A stretch of DNA of 64,000 nt from Chondrilla cf. caribensis (GCA_964020155.1 OZ026546.1:4895400-4959399), one strand, 5' to 3'. Positions 34,713 through 45,799 are shown, numbered from the stretch's first letter. Notes: generated from the letters alone by a model not told the origin. Numbers and translations are program-made.

Positions 34713-37478
34713 ACACACACACACACAACAGCTTGTTTACTTCCATTTCCAATTGAATCCAGTACATAGTGTGTTAGTCACATGACACATGTCATATGAT
34801 TGTAACCAGAAACAATTACAAATACTTTCTTATCAAATGTAATGAGATTATGAAAATTTATTAAACTTTACTCAACACATCTATATAACACACACAAAAT
34901 TGCATGTTTCAGGCCAACATCACAAGAGACATCAATGGATTTCACTTATAGAAGATTTGTAAAAAGGGTATATGAGCTATATATATTCTATATTCCTTGG
35001 ATATAAATAAATGTACACAATCATTATTTTGAATGACAACACAGTAAGGCTTTGGCTTATTGGAAAACACCCTCAGGAGACATACCTAAAGCATGCACAG
35101 TAGTGTGGAGTGTGTTTCTCGTGTTATTTATGACATTGTGACCTGTGTTGCCTCTCCTGTCGGAACTCCTATTCAGTCTGAGTTTACTGAACTAACAGGG
35201 TACAAATAACATCTCCTTATTTGGAGATGATATGAGTACCTATCCAAGCAAACCTGCTGAGACTAATGAGGGAAACCCTATAGTGAGAGCTTTGATTGGT
35301 CAGGCTCTAGTTGAATGTATGAATTACTAATAGTCAACACAGCAGTTATGGAGTGGTTTTGGGTTATAGAATGTGAAACACACACGCACGCACGCATGCA
35401 CGCACACACACACAACACATCTGTGTAACACAAATCATGATTGTAGTTAGGATATTGCAGGATGTAACACCACACACTGTTGGCTTTACCTGTAGCACTT
35501 GACTAGCACTAATTACCACGCATGACAATGCAAGTTACATATGTACACACATATGTATATAGCCATATGAACTGATTGTAGCTGAGGTGTCACAGGATGT
35601 CCCATCACACACTGCTGTCATAATGAAGGAAAATTGACATGTATAAGTATATGACTAAACCAGTAACAGTATGTATAGGTAACCATTCACGCATGCACGT
35701 ACACACACACACACAAACATGACCATTTACTGTACATTAGTGGGGTTTCCTTCAGAAGGAGTAGGAGTGTAAGCCATGAGCAAGGGAGGGTATTTGTCCC
35801 CTCTCGCGAAAACTGTGTTAGAATTTCGACCTTGTGAAATGATTGTTAGAACATTACTCATGGTGATCCCTTTCTTTATTCAAAAACCATTCACTTACAT
35901 ATATATGTACTTTACCCCGCTTACATATAATATATGTACTTTACCCCACTTGCCCACTTTACTGAAAGAACTCCTGGTTAGCAACCCTGGATGCTGTATG
36001 CCATGTAGCACTGATAACCTATGTACCTACGTACCTGAATGGAATAGTAAAATGCAAACAAAAAAATCAGTTCCTCAGACATCACATGCAACCCACTAAA
36101 ATAACAGAAGGCTATCTATAGTTCAGTGAATTCTCTATAGCCATTCATATGTATTAGCTTTGGTAAGACTCGAAGGATATCACTTCAAGGAGGCTTGTTC
36201 ACATTGTGTACCTACGTACGTACATACGACATGTGCAACTCATCATACACCTATAGAATTCATCTATGGAGCTATGAAGAAAAGCTTCCATACAGCTGTA
36301 GAATGCACACATACTCACATATGTACAATATTTTATATCAGGATAACGGAGTAATAAATTCATCTATTACTATTGAATAGTCTAGAACTGTTATGATTAT
36401 GGTAGATACAATGGTTCCAAAATTGACTAAATGCCATAATTAGGGTCGGAAAAACATTGTACATAATATTATTTTGCCTATTGCTGTTACTGTAAGACAT
36501 TGTATTCAAGATATTTAAGGCAGCTGTAGTTTGGTGTAACCCAGCAATACATCCAACAAGATATGTACATATGTACAACCTATAAAACCAAGTGAGGATG
36601 GGTCTACTAAACTATGGTTTAGTTACAAGTAAGATCATTTTGGACAAGATACACAAATGGGTAGTCCTCATTGAGGTATGTGTGTAAATATCATACATAA
36701 TATATGTACATATGTACAACATGCATAATATTATACATACGTACATATACCTATATGAATGTGTGCAGTACAATTCTATAGTATTAGGCTTTGTGTGGAT
36801 TACAAATACAAAGTGAATAGGAATCCATACAGTAGATATGTATATACGTACCAACACACATATCTGTAGAAAATATGTACATGCACATATTACATGTTAG
36901 TACATACATTTACTGTATACATCCCTGTGATAATATTGGTAGTAACATACATTATAAAGCACATGACAGTTAAATGTAACTGGAAATGCTAACACAAATC
37001 ACAAATACCTTTTTTTATCAAATGTATGTATGTACGTATTCATGTGTTTGGTTTGTTTGTGTACCACTCATGCCTATAATTGGTCTCTGCCTATGAAAAA
37101 TACTCTAAATATTACTAATACGTAACCACAGAAATCTGCTAAATGCTAACACTTATCCTCAACCCTTAAACACTTATTTGAGAACACTAAACAAAATAAT
37201 AATATTATTGTTACTGTACTGCACCATACTTTGTCTATGGTGTGACCTACATAATCTTCACTGGGAACTCCCACTCATTCAAAGAATTTACATAACAGAA
37301 TATCTTAAGATAGCATCTCCTTATTTGGTAATGGGATTGTTTATATATCCAAGCAAACTGAAAGGAGACAAATGAGGAAAACCCTGAAATGAGAGCTGAA
37401 ATTGCTATTCAAATCTGTGGTCACACAGCAGTTATGGGTTTGAATAAATCACTCGAAACTAACAGAACACACACACAC

Positions 37479-37536
<58 letters not shown>

Positions 37537-39155
37537 CAACATGGTATAATAACTGTAGTGAGATAGTACTGTAAGATGTAACATCACACACTGCTGGCTT
37601 TAGCTGTAGCACTTGACTAGCACTAACTACCCCACACACACAAGGCACACACATGCACATATAATAATATAGCCATATGAACTGATCGTAGCTGAGGTGT
37701 TACAAAATGCCACATCATACACTGCTACCATAAGGAAGGAGAGTGCATGCACATGTAACCAAACCAGTATGAAGTACCCAGAATAATGGAATACCAGCTG
37801 TAGTACAGTATCAGCTGACATGTCTCCTTCACCTCATTATTTGGCAATCTTTTTGGTTCAATCATGGGAGTTATGGTCAAAAAGTAGTGCTGAACAATAG
37901 TATCGATTATCTGATTATTGTGATAGTAAGAATTAATTGCTGTGCCTGTAGGGATCAATAGTGTATTGGGTCCTATCACAATAGTCAGAAATGACATAAC
38001 CTCCCAAAATCCTAACCCTAGCATTCATCCTGAGTGCTTAGCAAAGACAGTGGGCCCAAACTATTCCTCAGAACTGTTTACATCCCCACATTTCCACCAT
38101 TCCCTTTTTAGCCATATTAACTGCATGATGCACATGATGGTAAACAATTACATGCTTACCCCTATTGAGCATTGGATTTCCATTTTACCATCAACTTTCA
38201 ATATATATATATTCATTGCATGATCTTTAATTGGATCATCTTAATTTAGTCTACCTTGTTGTGTTATATGTCTCTTTGTGGAGTTTACAATTTAATATAG
38301 GGGAATAAACCATACTATGAATATCATGATCATAATATTGCTCGAGCGACTATTGTGATGGAGAAATATAAGTATGATCACTTTCCCTATCTAGAATACT
38401 ATTGCAAACAGAATGGATAATGATGAGTACTAATGCAGGTGGTCAAGGACATGAGTTAGCTATCATGGCTACTCTACGTATGTACATATATTACCTATGG
38501 TAATAGATTGGGATAGTGATTACTTGCAAATTTTACCTATATAGCACACTTATTCTGTGGACATAATCTATGATCTGGACTCACCTACTGATATACTGGC
38601 CACTCCCTGAACACTATCATCAGCCTGGTCAATACACTGAATAGTTCCTCCATTGTCTGAGGTGGTAAACCTAGTGATAGTGATGGTGGAGGATTTAGGA
38701 ATACCACTTGTATCAGTAGTTGTGATCCTGGGATTGTTATTGGCTATAAATTGTCCACTGCCACGTGTTACACTTATACCACTAAATCCAGTGATATTCC
38801 ACACTGCTACGCCAGTTACGTTACAAGTAAAAGTCTCTTGACTACCACAATCCAACGAGACCGTACCATTTGGTGACAGAGTACCTGGAAAAACACAAGT
38901 AACTCAGTAAATTTCAAGGAATCGGGTTAAATTTGTCTAGTGGCAATTACCCACACCACACCGGGTCATTATATCGCTAAAAAGAACATTTGAAAAAGAA
39001 TTTAAAGATCTAAAAAAATGATCTCGATGGTAGGATCGTCGGAAAATATGTGCTGGGTGATCATAAGACATTTTATAGTACCGAACACTTGACTTACCTT
39101 CGACGACGAAAAAAGCGCTAAAAAAGACATACAGTATCACAGAGAACGATAACAT
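27202..39155 (-). CDS. Gene F: Ig-FN3 receptor with ITAM-like tail
   Basis: Exons in transcript order: 39155-39098 (signal peptide MLSFSVILYVFFSAFFVVEG), 38884-38585 (Ig), 30345-30070 (FN3) and 27473-27202 (transmembrane plus tail). All junctions are phase 1 and the joined 906 nt gives 301 residues. The Ig domain (LDCGSQETFTCNV, AVWNITG, TTSDNGGTIQC) is clearly diverged from the Ig of the plus-strand genes. The FN3 has LTWQQLPDTP and IEYNFTVIQSNSC. The helix is AGAIPSVILVVTNVISVVAV. The tail keeps YEDI-x7-YGPM and ends KQED; the membrane-proximal tyrosine of gene A is a cysteine (LCNQL). The 8.2-kb second intron carries many repeats and the last intron holds a complete Tigger element. Intron length makes the linkage less certain than for gene A. 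Confidence 0.65.
28080..29950. mobile_element. Tigger/pogo transposon, apparently full length
   Basis: Ends CAGTCTAACTTCTCTATAAC and the complement of CAGTCTAACTTCTCTATTAC, each bordered by TA, enclose 1871 bp with a single transposase gene on the minus strand. Size, ends and TA duplication fit the pogo/Tigger group. It lies in the last intron of gene F, in the same orientation. Confidence 0.9.
28261..29778 (-). CDS. Tigger/jerky-type DDE transposase
   Basis: 505 residues without interruption. Residues about 8-60 are a Psq-type helix-turn-helix (LKEKLQIVDDLERKKKTQAS, GLPKSTVATIWSDRDKI). Residues about 80-145 match a CENP-B-type DNA-binding domain (VYRWFCQAREKNVPISAAIL, WIDRFKQRHDLSFK). The DDE_1 catalytic region follows, with IYNADETGLFYQLLP, VLFVDNCPAHP and LQPMDQGIIQCFK carrying the three acidic residues. 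The C-terminus is acidic (EEEHEEEKEDM). Host genes of this type (JRK, TIGD, CENPB) exist, but the flanking terminal repeats show this one is a transposon gene. Confidence 0.9.
   Translation of the reverse strand: MWKMASSVKHARKSLALKEKLQIVDDLERKKKTQASICRELGLPKSTVATIWSDRDKIKAAAESGSSSWNRKKLRPAKYEDIDEAVYRWFCQAREKNVPISAAILKAKAVKYALSFGVNDFACSNGWIDRFKQRHDLSFKTIIGEKGDVNMDTTQTWLKDVFPTLIEGYKSNDIYNADETGLFYQLLPNKTLPRAGDECAGNKRSKQRITLLLGANMDGTDCLTPLVIGKSANPRCFKNVKTLPVTYRNNNKAWMTGYLWTEWIRSLDNKMASRKRKIVLFVDNCPAHPVVSNLKAIVVHYLPPNTTAVLQPMDQGIIQCFKSWYRKLLLERMVDCIDNEIAFEVNVLQAMNFTKKAWEHVTEECVANCFRHAGWTEGALQELTLPTVSNECERLGIEERIITELDAEEWEVATCEELEDDEIVQCVLSSKKTVEEEHEEEKEDMAEPIIPTFKEFLTAIETVRAFTQSLPESEDLLGMINKIEADCREKKVSNLQQSSLDMYFK
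30346..31035. other. Intron 2 of gene F, repeat-poor part
   Basis: AT-rich with many GTACATATGTAC-style palindromic words. Nothing exon-like recognised. Confidence 0.45.
31036..31123. repeat. (GT)n microsatellite
   Basis: GT dinucleotide run with two TGTTG interruptions, directly abutting the LINE fragment. Confidence 0.95.
31124..31535 (+). pseudogene. 5'-truncated LINE retrotransposon fragment
   Basis: About 120 codons, open to a stop at 31489, read VRKLKTFHMRCIRDILGFTL, then MRLRWFGHLQRMPDHW and RWVDLISRDL. This is the recognisable C-terminal segment after the reverse transcriptase of many LINE ORF2 proteins. The 3' end is an AAGAAGAAG tail. GT repeats lie on both sides, so the copy landed in a microsatellite. 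The catalytic part is absent, so it cannot move by itself. Confidence 0.8.
31536..31675. repeat. (GT)n microsatellite with GCGT variants
   Basis: Right-hand part of the GT array split by the LINE insertion. Confidence 0.95.
31676..33590. other. Intron 2 of gene F, no feature recognised
   Basis: AT-rich DNA with TACGTA/GTACAT words. The open frames here are short and composition-driven. Confidence 0.4.
34004..34523. mobile_element. 520-bp MITE with identifiable empty site
   Basis: Inverted ends CTGTAAAAGCGGGGTGTTAA and the complement of CCGTAAAGGCGGGTTGTTAA flanked by TA. The neighbouring repeat copy reads GATATGAGTACCTATCCAAG straight through at about 35230, showing the pre-insertion state. 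Confidence 0.85.
34668..34727. repeat. (CA)n microsatellite
   Basis: CA run forming the end of dispersed repeat copy 1. Confidence 0.9.
34857..35480. repeat. Dispersed repeat, copy 2
   Basis: Tandem neighbour of copy 1 with the same order of words and a short CA/CG-rich microsatellite near 35379-35415. Carries the empty insertion site. Confidence 0.7.
35481..37139. other. Intron 2 of gene F, no gene recognised
   Basis: AT-rich, many TACGTA and ACATATGT words; no exon seen. Confidence 0.4.
37140..37650. repeat. Dispersed repeat, copy 3
   Basis: More diverged copy (GGGAACTCCCACTCATTCAA, CAGCAGTTATGGGTTTGAAT) ending in a CA microsatellite at 37469-37535. Confidence 0.6.
37651..38584. other. 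Intron 2 of gene F next to the Ig exon
   Basis: No recognisable feature apart from the donor side of the Ig exon at 38584. Confidence 0.4.
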
Positions 39156-39394
39156 CTCCTTGTGGCGCAGTTCAGAAGTCAACTTCGTCCAAAATTCCGT
39201 ATAATTCCTCCACACGCATGATGCAACTCCGTGTCATTTCGTGCATCTGTATACGCCACGCTCACTTGCCCAGACCTATTGTTTCCCTTCAGGATTAATA
39301 TTTACAAGACGAAATTGTTAATTTCATTTTCTGAAAGATTATTCAATTGCACATGCAATTATGAACGCTACGAACAATAATCCCACAAGGCAAG

Positions 39395-39636
39395 ATAATC
39401 CGAAGCAAAGCTGAATGGGAAGCATACTTTCGTAGTCTGTACAAAAATCAGGTAGCTAGTACCCAAGAGGAGTCCTCTCCACCTAACACCCACCAAAATG
39501 CACAATCAGTAAGCTCCCCAGAATCCCAAGCTTGCCCAGATATTACCATACTCGATATTAAGGAGGCCATTAAAAAGCTGAAGGTTGGAAAAGCCCCTGG
39601 CCCTGATGGGATGACTAACAAGGTACTAATTTGTGT
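39395..39636 (+). pseudogene. LINE reverse transcriptase N-terminal fragment
   Basis: The plus frame reads AEWEAYFRSLYKNQ and later IKEAIKKLKVGKAPGPDGMT, the hallmark opening motif of LINE reverse transcriptases, then stops. Only this piece remains. It lies between the divergent genes F and C and directly outside the left limit of the segment shared by genes C and I. Confidence 0.75.
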
Positions 39637-40079
39637 AGAGTATATTAAGTATAATTGTTCATTAAGTAATCTGCTCATTGCATACTCCTGGTAATACACA
39701 AACTTCACTGAAGTCATAGCTTATCTGCACAGTGTGTGTATGTCAACCATTGCTGATAACAAGGACTTTTACAATAAATGTGATTTTGTGTGCCCTTTAA
39801 GGCACTTACTAATCCAATCAAAATAGACATAACTAAAAGAGTGCTGGAGTGAATATAATACATAGCTACAGTTAAATTAAACCTCATAAACACGATATTG
39901 CTTAGTACAATATCTCTCATCATGAAACTTTTGTCAAATCCCAAAATTTACTGCTAATGTACATACACATTATGGACGTACTGTTAGCTAACACGAAATG
40001 TTGAAGCTAATTGTCCACAGTTTGTTGCAGAGATTCAACTGTACAGGCATATGCATTCATTTGTGTTAAGTGACAAAAT

Positions 40080-40235
40080 CAAATAACCAATAGGAAGTGA
40101 AGTAGCACGCTTGAAAATGAATTTACTCTTATTATACATAATTTGTAAGTATAGACTTCGACAAATCTTCAGCTCTTTATATTTTATACAATGTCAAATA
40201 AAAATTGCGCAAGACCCAATAATGTAAAAACAAAC
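40080..40235 (+). promoter_or_regulatory. Conserved upstream region of gene C
   Basis: Shares AAATAACCAATAGGAAGTGA (CCAAT at 40087, then an Ets-type GGAAGT core) and TATTTTATACAATG with the equivalent site of gene I (60282-60449). Conservation may reflect only the recent duplication, so the promoter reading is tentative. Confidence 0.35.
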
Positions 40236-40954
40236 ATGGCTGTTCGCGATCTCGTTCTACTGGAGGGTATTAACTTATATAAAACCCAACTGTTCCTGGT
40301 CGTTTGTTTCGTGTTTAATCTTCCTATAAACGGACAAAGTGAGTGTTTAGTATCTATAAGTCTGTAATTTGGATATCTCTCCGTAGACCTACCTGTTAGG
40401 TATCGAGTCGATCTGAGTATGGACCCTAAATACGTGAGTGTTCACGTATTCGGCATTCTACATGCATCAAGTTATGTGTCCGGAATTGTAAGATGGGTTT
40501 ACTGAAGTAAACTGACCTGCTAATTTTTTGATAGATTGAGCGTCCGTGCACGTTTTGTTACAAATCTTGTTTCATCCGTTTTCTGATCCCGTCCTTGAAG
40601 TTAATCGTAGGACCATAAGTGTAAAGAAGTATACATAATTCGAACTATAATATTATGCATATTTTTTTCATGAAATTTCGAGTGCTCACGCTGTAAATGT
40701 GCGTTTTATACGATTTGTCTAGTAGATATGATTTATGATTATTATTATTATTATTATTATGATATTAAATACACATTTATTATTATTATTATTTAAGTAA
40801 TGATATAATTATTACACTCATATTTACAATTACATAAAATACACATAAGTTATGCATATATATACACATATTTTACAATTAAATAAAATAAATATAATAA
40901 TAATGATTACAAGAATAATAAAAACACTACATATAGCTAAATAAAATCCTCACT

Positions 40955-40985
<31 letters not shown>

Positions 40986-41671
40986 TCATTATTATTATTA
41001 TTATTATTATGATACAATAATAATATATAATTACAATAATAATAAATATAATTATTTAACAGAGATGACAACCATAAAGAAAACAATAGCAATAATAAAC
41101 AAACACACACAAGAATATGATAATAATTATATAAGAAAAATAATACTAAGAACAAGGATCTAGTCACCGAGATCTGGGCAGCGCAGGGAGCCCAACACCG
41201 AAATAGCATTCCCTGTTTGGACAGCAACTGAGAGCCTCTGCATCAGGAAGGAAAACGACTGAGGCTCTCCTGTGACCATCTTAATGCGGCGGCCTAGGTC
41301 TTTCAGGAAGGACATTGAATCCGGGCCAATAGAGCCAGAGGTTTCAAAAGCTATTGGTTGGAAAGAATAGCTGTGCTCAAGGTGGGAGTACTTCTTTTCT
41401 TTTTCTCCCTCTGCGAAGGCAGCAGCTGCGCCCGCTTCTGTGGAGCATCTTTGCCTGTGGGAAAGACAGAAGCTGTCCACACAAGTGACGTCCCAAGCCA
41501 AGAATTTGCCCTCAGACCATGGGACCATGGTGACACCATCTGGACGTTTGCCGTCGGCTCGGTGGAGACCAGTTGGTTCCAACCGAGAAGGTATCTTTGC
41601 TGTGGCCAGGGATAATAATAATAATAATAACAATAATAATAATAATAATAGTAATAATAATATGAAAGTAA

Positions 41672-41755
<84 letters not shown>

Positions 41756-44120
41756 TTGAATCTCCAGGTGTGGGCACACCAACTAGTCCTACAGTATGTA
41801 TTGGTAATATTGCTACACTGACTTGTGATATCACTCAGTCCAATGGAGTTGCCCCAATCTGGAGAGTCTTTACTACATCTGATACCAGTGGATCTCCTGT
41901 GGCCTTCCTTACTTCTGGTGAGAATAGCCCTCCATACAACTACCCTACAGTACAACCTGGAGACAATGTAGCAAGACTAGAAGTGATGGCTAGTTCAAGT
42001 ATTGATGGATACCATTTCCAGTGTAGACTACCCCTTCTGAGTGGTGATGTTGACAGTCCTGGTACTGGGACCATCACATTGACAGGTACTAATGTTATTT
42101 ATAATCAACTGTAACTTAATACATAATTTAAATAAGAATAAATATGTAAATCTATCCAATTGAGGCCATTTTTGATGCAGCGTGGTCACAAAATATCTTT
42201 TTTGCTCATACATAGACTTGGGTGTCTATGATGTAATCAACTCCTTTGATGTGTTAAAGCTTCCTCACTATCTGGATGTCCTTTTCATCCTAATTTGAAG
42301 GAAATGCCTCTTACTACATATGTACCATGTACGTATGTATTCTGTTAGTAATGTGTTGATAACAAATGACTTAGTTGTTACATGGGTATAGGTAGCTTTG
42401 TACATACGTATATACATACACGTAGGTACATCAGGAGATTAACATGTCTTATTGTGTGCACCTGAGTGTATGTGATGCTCATTCATATCTATGAAGGGAA
42501 TACATGGTTAAATCCTGTATCAACTTGTGTATTGTATGTACTTGTGTATGGTGGGAGCCAAATTCAGTTTGCATTCATAAAAAAACATGGCCAAACAGGG
42601 ACATAATTGTCTTTTGTTTTTCACTGAGATTGGAAATTTTTATAATGGTTATTGTACTTATAATTGTTGTACCCACACAGGTATAATATTTGGCAAAGTG
42701 ACTTTGCTGGTTTCGATCCAAATAGTAGCTTTATCTATGTACGTAGGTCTAGTTCATGTTTGTTGCCACTATTTATCATGGTGGCAACAAATGTGAGTTG
42801 ATCAGAGGTGGATCTGGAATTAAATTTGTGCGCCCTAATAATAACGGAGGTTAAATTTTAATTGTGCCTTGCATGCATTATCCAATACCAATCTGGTCTA
42901 TGACAATACTTTATGTGTGTGTTTGCATGTGTCATGTGCCTACATACACTTGTGTGTGCTTACATATTCCTGCATGCATGTGTGTGCCTTAGTGTGTGTG
43001 TGCATGTAACAGTGTCCTGTGCGACAGTGCCATGTGGAACTATGTACATTATGTATGTACTGATTTGGAGTTGGTCACCATGGTAGTAGTGTGCGACATT
43101 ACATCCCACAGTGTCTCAGGTACAGTCGTGTGGTATGACTGTATTTGTCTATATTACGTGTGCGTGTCTAAGTGCTGTAGAATTGCAGTCCATAACGGTA
43201 TTGAAGCCCCATGGTTGAACCTTATCCTACCTCTGATCCTGTTAGTTCTGTAAACTCAGCTTTCTTCAACTGAATGTCATGTTCTCAGAGGAGAGGCTAC
43301 TCAGGTTACATGCTGACCACAGAACCTGATGAAGAATATCAATAGTCTAAGTGATGTATTACGTAGTTATCACTCGACTTTCATGCATTGGATTATTGTA
43401 TGCTCCCCTCATGTGGGTGGTTCTGAAGCCTCGATCGGGTAAAGAATACAGTCATGTTAATAAAAGCTAGATAATAACTATTATAGTACTTGATGAATAT
43501 GAGAGAAGACTTGCAGTAGTCTGCCTGAGTGGTAAGGAATTCACAGATATTACAGAAATACACCCACACACACCCATCCACATACACTACAACCTCTGAC
43601 TTATCAGCTTGCTTGCGCTGATAATTATATTCAAATTCCCCACAATTATCGAGCATCGATTGATTACGGTGGATTATTTTCCTGGCATTACTTAGAATAA
43701 GGCTACAGTGTGTAGCAAGACTAGAACTACACCTTGTTAGGACAGAAGACATTTGTACATGTTTATAGTATTGTTTCTACACATTTATCTTTCAATATTA
43801 GACATTCCTTCATGCCCTACAAGTTGTACAAGGTTTAGAAATGAGGATTTCACAACTGTTTCTGTTTCCTGCCAACAACCTCCTAATACTCCTCCAGTCA
43901 CATCCACTACAGTCACCTACTGTCCTACATCATCACCAAACTGTGGGAATAGTATGAACTGTACCACTAGTCCATGTACTATTAGTGGACTCAATGCCTG
44001 TGAAGATTATCAGTTGAGGGTTGTTCCAAACAACAACTGTGGAAGTCCTACTGGATGTACTGTGAATAGTGTAATGTCTGAGGGTCAAGGTTAGTAACAC
44101 CCACCCACGCACACATGCGT

Positions 44121-44172
<52 letters not shown>

Positions 44173-44778
44173 GCATACACACACAATTAGAATATGGCTA
44201 CTGTGTGTAGAGAGCCTAGAACTACACCTTGTTATGGCAATACATATTTTTACATGTCTATTAGTCTCATGTACCACAGATCCACTTCTCCAATTTTAAT
44301 AATTATGCATTATGTCATAATTATTAAAAATGGAGGCGAGAAGTGGGTCTGTGCTATGTGAAACCACATGTCTACAGCATCGTTTGGGCACATTCATCTT
44401 TTATTCGTTTCAGACACTCCTTCCTGCCCTACAAGTTGTACAAGGTCTAGAAATGAAGACTTCACAACTGTTTCTGTTTCCTGTCAACAACCTCCTAATA
44501 CTCCTCCAGTCACATCCACTACAGTCACCTAGTGTCCTACATCATCACCAAACTGTGGGAATAGCATGAACTGTACCACTAGTCCATGTAATATTAGTGG
44601 ACTCAATGCCTGTGAAGATTATCAGTTGACAGTTGTTCCAGCCAACAACTGTGGACGTCCTACTGGATGTACTGGGAATAGTGTAATGTCTGAGGGTCAA
44701 GGTTAGTCACACACGCACACACACACACACACACCACATACGGTAGAAGGCAAAAGATTGTTGTTACACTCTTTAGTT

Positions 44779-44870
<92 letters not shown>

Positions 44871-44871
44871 G

Positions 44872-44903
<32 letters not shown>

Positions 44904-45799
44904 CACCAGGTTACATGTTCCTGTCTTCCTACGTCCACAATAGATGTGCCATCTTGTCCCAATGGTTTAAAAGTAGAGAATGTTGACTCAATCAACTGCT
45001 TTGTATCACTGACCTGGGAACAACCTCCGAATACTCCTCCAGTCACATCCACTACAGTCATCTACTGTCCTACATCATCACCAAACTGTGGGGATAGTAT
45101 GAACTGTACCAGTCCATGTATTATCAGTGGACTAGATCCAGGTACAGAGTATCAGTTTACAGTTATTCCAAACAACAACTGTGGAAGTCCTACTGGATGT
45201 ACTGGGAATACAGCTACTATGACAACCCTTGGTAAGCAATGTACATGTCTTCACAGATGTTGTCCTAGTATCTGTACTGATATACTGTATAATAATATGT
45301 GCAATGACCAGAAATACCATGCATTCCGTTCACAGTCTGTTATAATTCTTGCCTTGGATATTCGTCCTAGCTGTTTATGTAAACTTCCTGTCATGTAGTG
45401 ACCACATCAAACAATTAGGTAAAACTGCACTAGTCCCCTCACTATGTATCAATTGAAAGGCTACTGTAACATTCACTTCACCTCTCTCTACTGTATCTAC
45501 TCCTGCCTCTAGATTCCTGTACTGCCAGCTATCGTCAGCCAAGTGAAGGGGTCTCCATTGATGCAGCTAGTAGAACATCCTTGGGTATCGGTATAGCTGT
45601 CCCCATTGTTATCCTGATAGTGGTCAACATCATCAGTGTGGTGGTTGCCGTCCTTGTAACAATACACTGCTACAAGAAGACATCTCAAAAGAGTTCTCCT
45701 TCAAAAGGTGAAGATGTCTATGAACAAGTGGAGGGACAAAATCCCTGCACAAACATCATGATGACTGACAATCCAGCATATGGTCCAGTGGAGAAGTGA
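40236..45799 (+). CDS. Gene C: Ig-FN3 receptor with damaged exon and altered tail
   Basis: Exons 40236-40338 (signal MAVRDLVLLEGINLYKTQLF and on to LPINGQ), 41768-42085 (Ig), 43802-44089 (FN3-a), 44414-44701 (FN3-b, contains an in-frame stop), 44944-45231 (FN3-c) and 45513-45799 (transmembrane plus tail). All phase 1. Skipping FN3-b restores a frame of 427 residues. The Ig has TLTCD, PIWRV and DGYHFQC; FN3 domains carry the family cysteines. The helix is [20 protein letters not shown]. The tail keeps YEQV and YGPV, but the YEDI tyrosine is gone (NPCTNIMMTDNPAYGPVEK), so it lacks a complete ITAM-like pair. Either a gene relying on exon skipping or an early pseudogene. Confidence 0.75.
40735..41160. 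repeat. ATT/TTA-rich microsatellites in intron 1 of gene C
   Basis: Runs of TTA/ATT at 40738-40760, 40780-40795 and 40955-41020 between AT-rich DNA. Confidence 0.8.
41161..41610 (-). pseudogene. Retroelement C-terminal domain fragment, nuclease-like
   Basis: About 145 codons read LEPTGLHRADGKRPDGVTMV, then FLAWDVTCVDSF and DLGRRIKMVTGEPQS, RLSVAVQTGNAISVLGSL. I know this as a C-terminal segment attached to reverse-transcriptase elements in invertebrates. The RPDG and WDVTC words look like a PD-(D/E)XK nuclease core. The upstream part is missing, so it is a relic on the opposite strand of gene C intron 1. Two fragments of a relative lie at the same place in gene I (61162-61230 and 61433-61545). 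Confidence 0.6.
41608..41756. repeat. (AAT)n then (ATT)n array just before the Ig exon
   Basis: Long AAT run switching to ATT, so it can form a hairpin, ending 12 bases before the Ig exon. Frames of poly-Asn or poly-Tyr here are artefacts. Gene I has (ATT)n at the same site (61578-61636). Confidence 0.9.
42086..43801. other. Intron 2 of gene C
   Basis: Collinear with intron 2 of gene I (61963-63679) and partly with that of gene H. No exon seen; the open frames are not conserved as proteins. Confidence 0.6.
44119..44185. repeat. (CA)n array after FN3-a donor of gene C
   Basis: CA run starting about 30 bases inside the intron whose donor is GTTAGT. Confidence 0.9.
44414..44701 (+). pseudogene. 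FN3-b exon of gene C with nonsense codon
   Basis: Full-length FN3 exon with intact acceptor (TTTCAG) and GTTAGT donor, but the conserved TVTYCP tyrosine codon is TAG at 44530-44532. A second change gives NISG in place of TISG. Because the exon is phase 1-1, skipping it leaves the rest of gene C in frame. Confidence 0.85.
44708..44909. repeat. (CA)n arrays after FN3-b donor of gene C
   Basis: Two CA runs separated by about 45 unique bases (CATACGGTAGAAGGCAAAAG). The first starts right after the GTTAGT donor. Confidence 0.9.

Larger units (their letters stand above)
33600..34740. repeat. Dispersed repeat, copy 1 (interrupted by a MITE)
   Basis: Starts TTATTAAACTTTATTCAA and runs through GGATATAAATAAATGTA, TGTTGCCTCTCCTGT and CCAAGCAAACC to a CA microsatellite. 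Copies lie at 34857-35480 and, more diverged, at 37140-37650. The element at 34004-34523 has inserted into this copy only. Confidence 0.75.
39640..44100. repeat. Segmental duplication, gene C copy
   Basis: Collinear with 59835-63970: 5' flank, signal exon, intron 1 with an ATT run, Ig exon, intron 2 and the first FN3 exon. Spacing differs by about 0.3 kb because of different transposon debris and ATT run length in intron 1. Confidence 0.85.

Noticed and set aside
41351..42114. Poly-Asn/poly-Tyr/poly-Ile frames joined to the Ig exon of gene C or to the retroelement relic
   Set aside because: The ATT/AAT array is intronic: a good acceptor (CTCCAG) starts the Ig exon, in the same position and phase as in the other genes.
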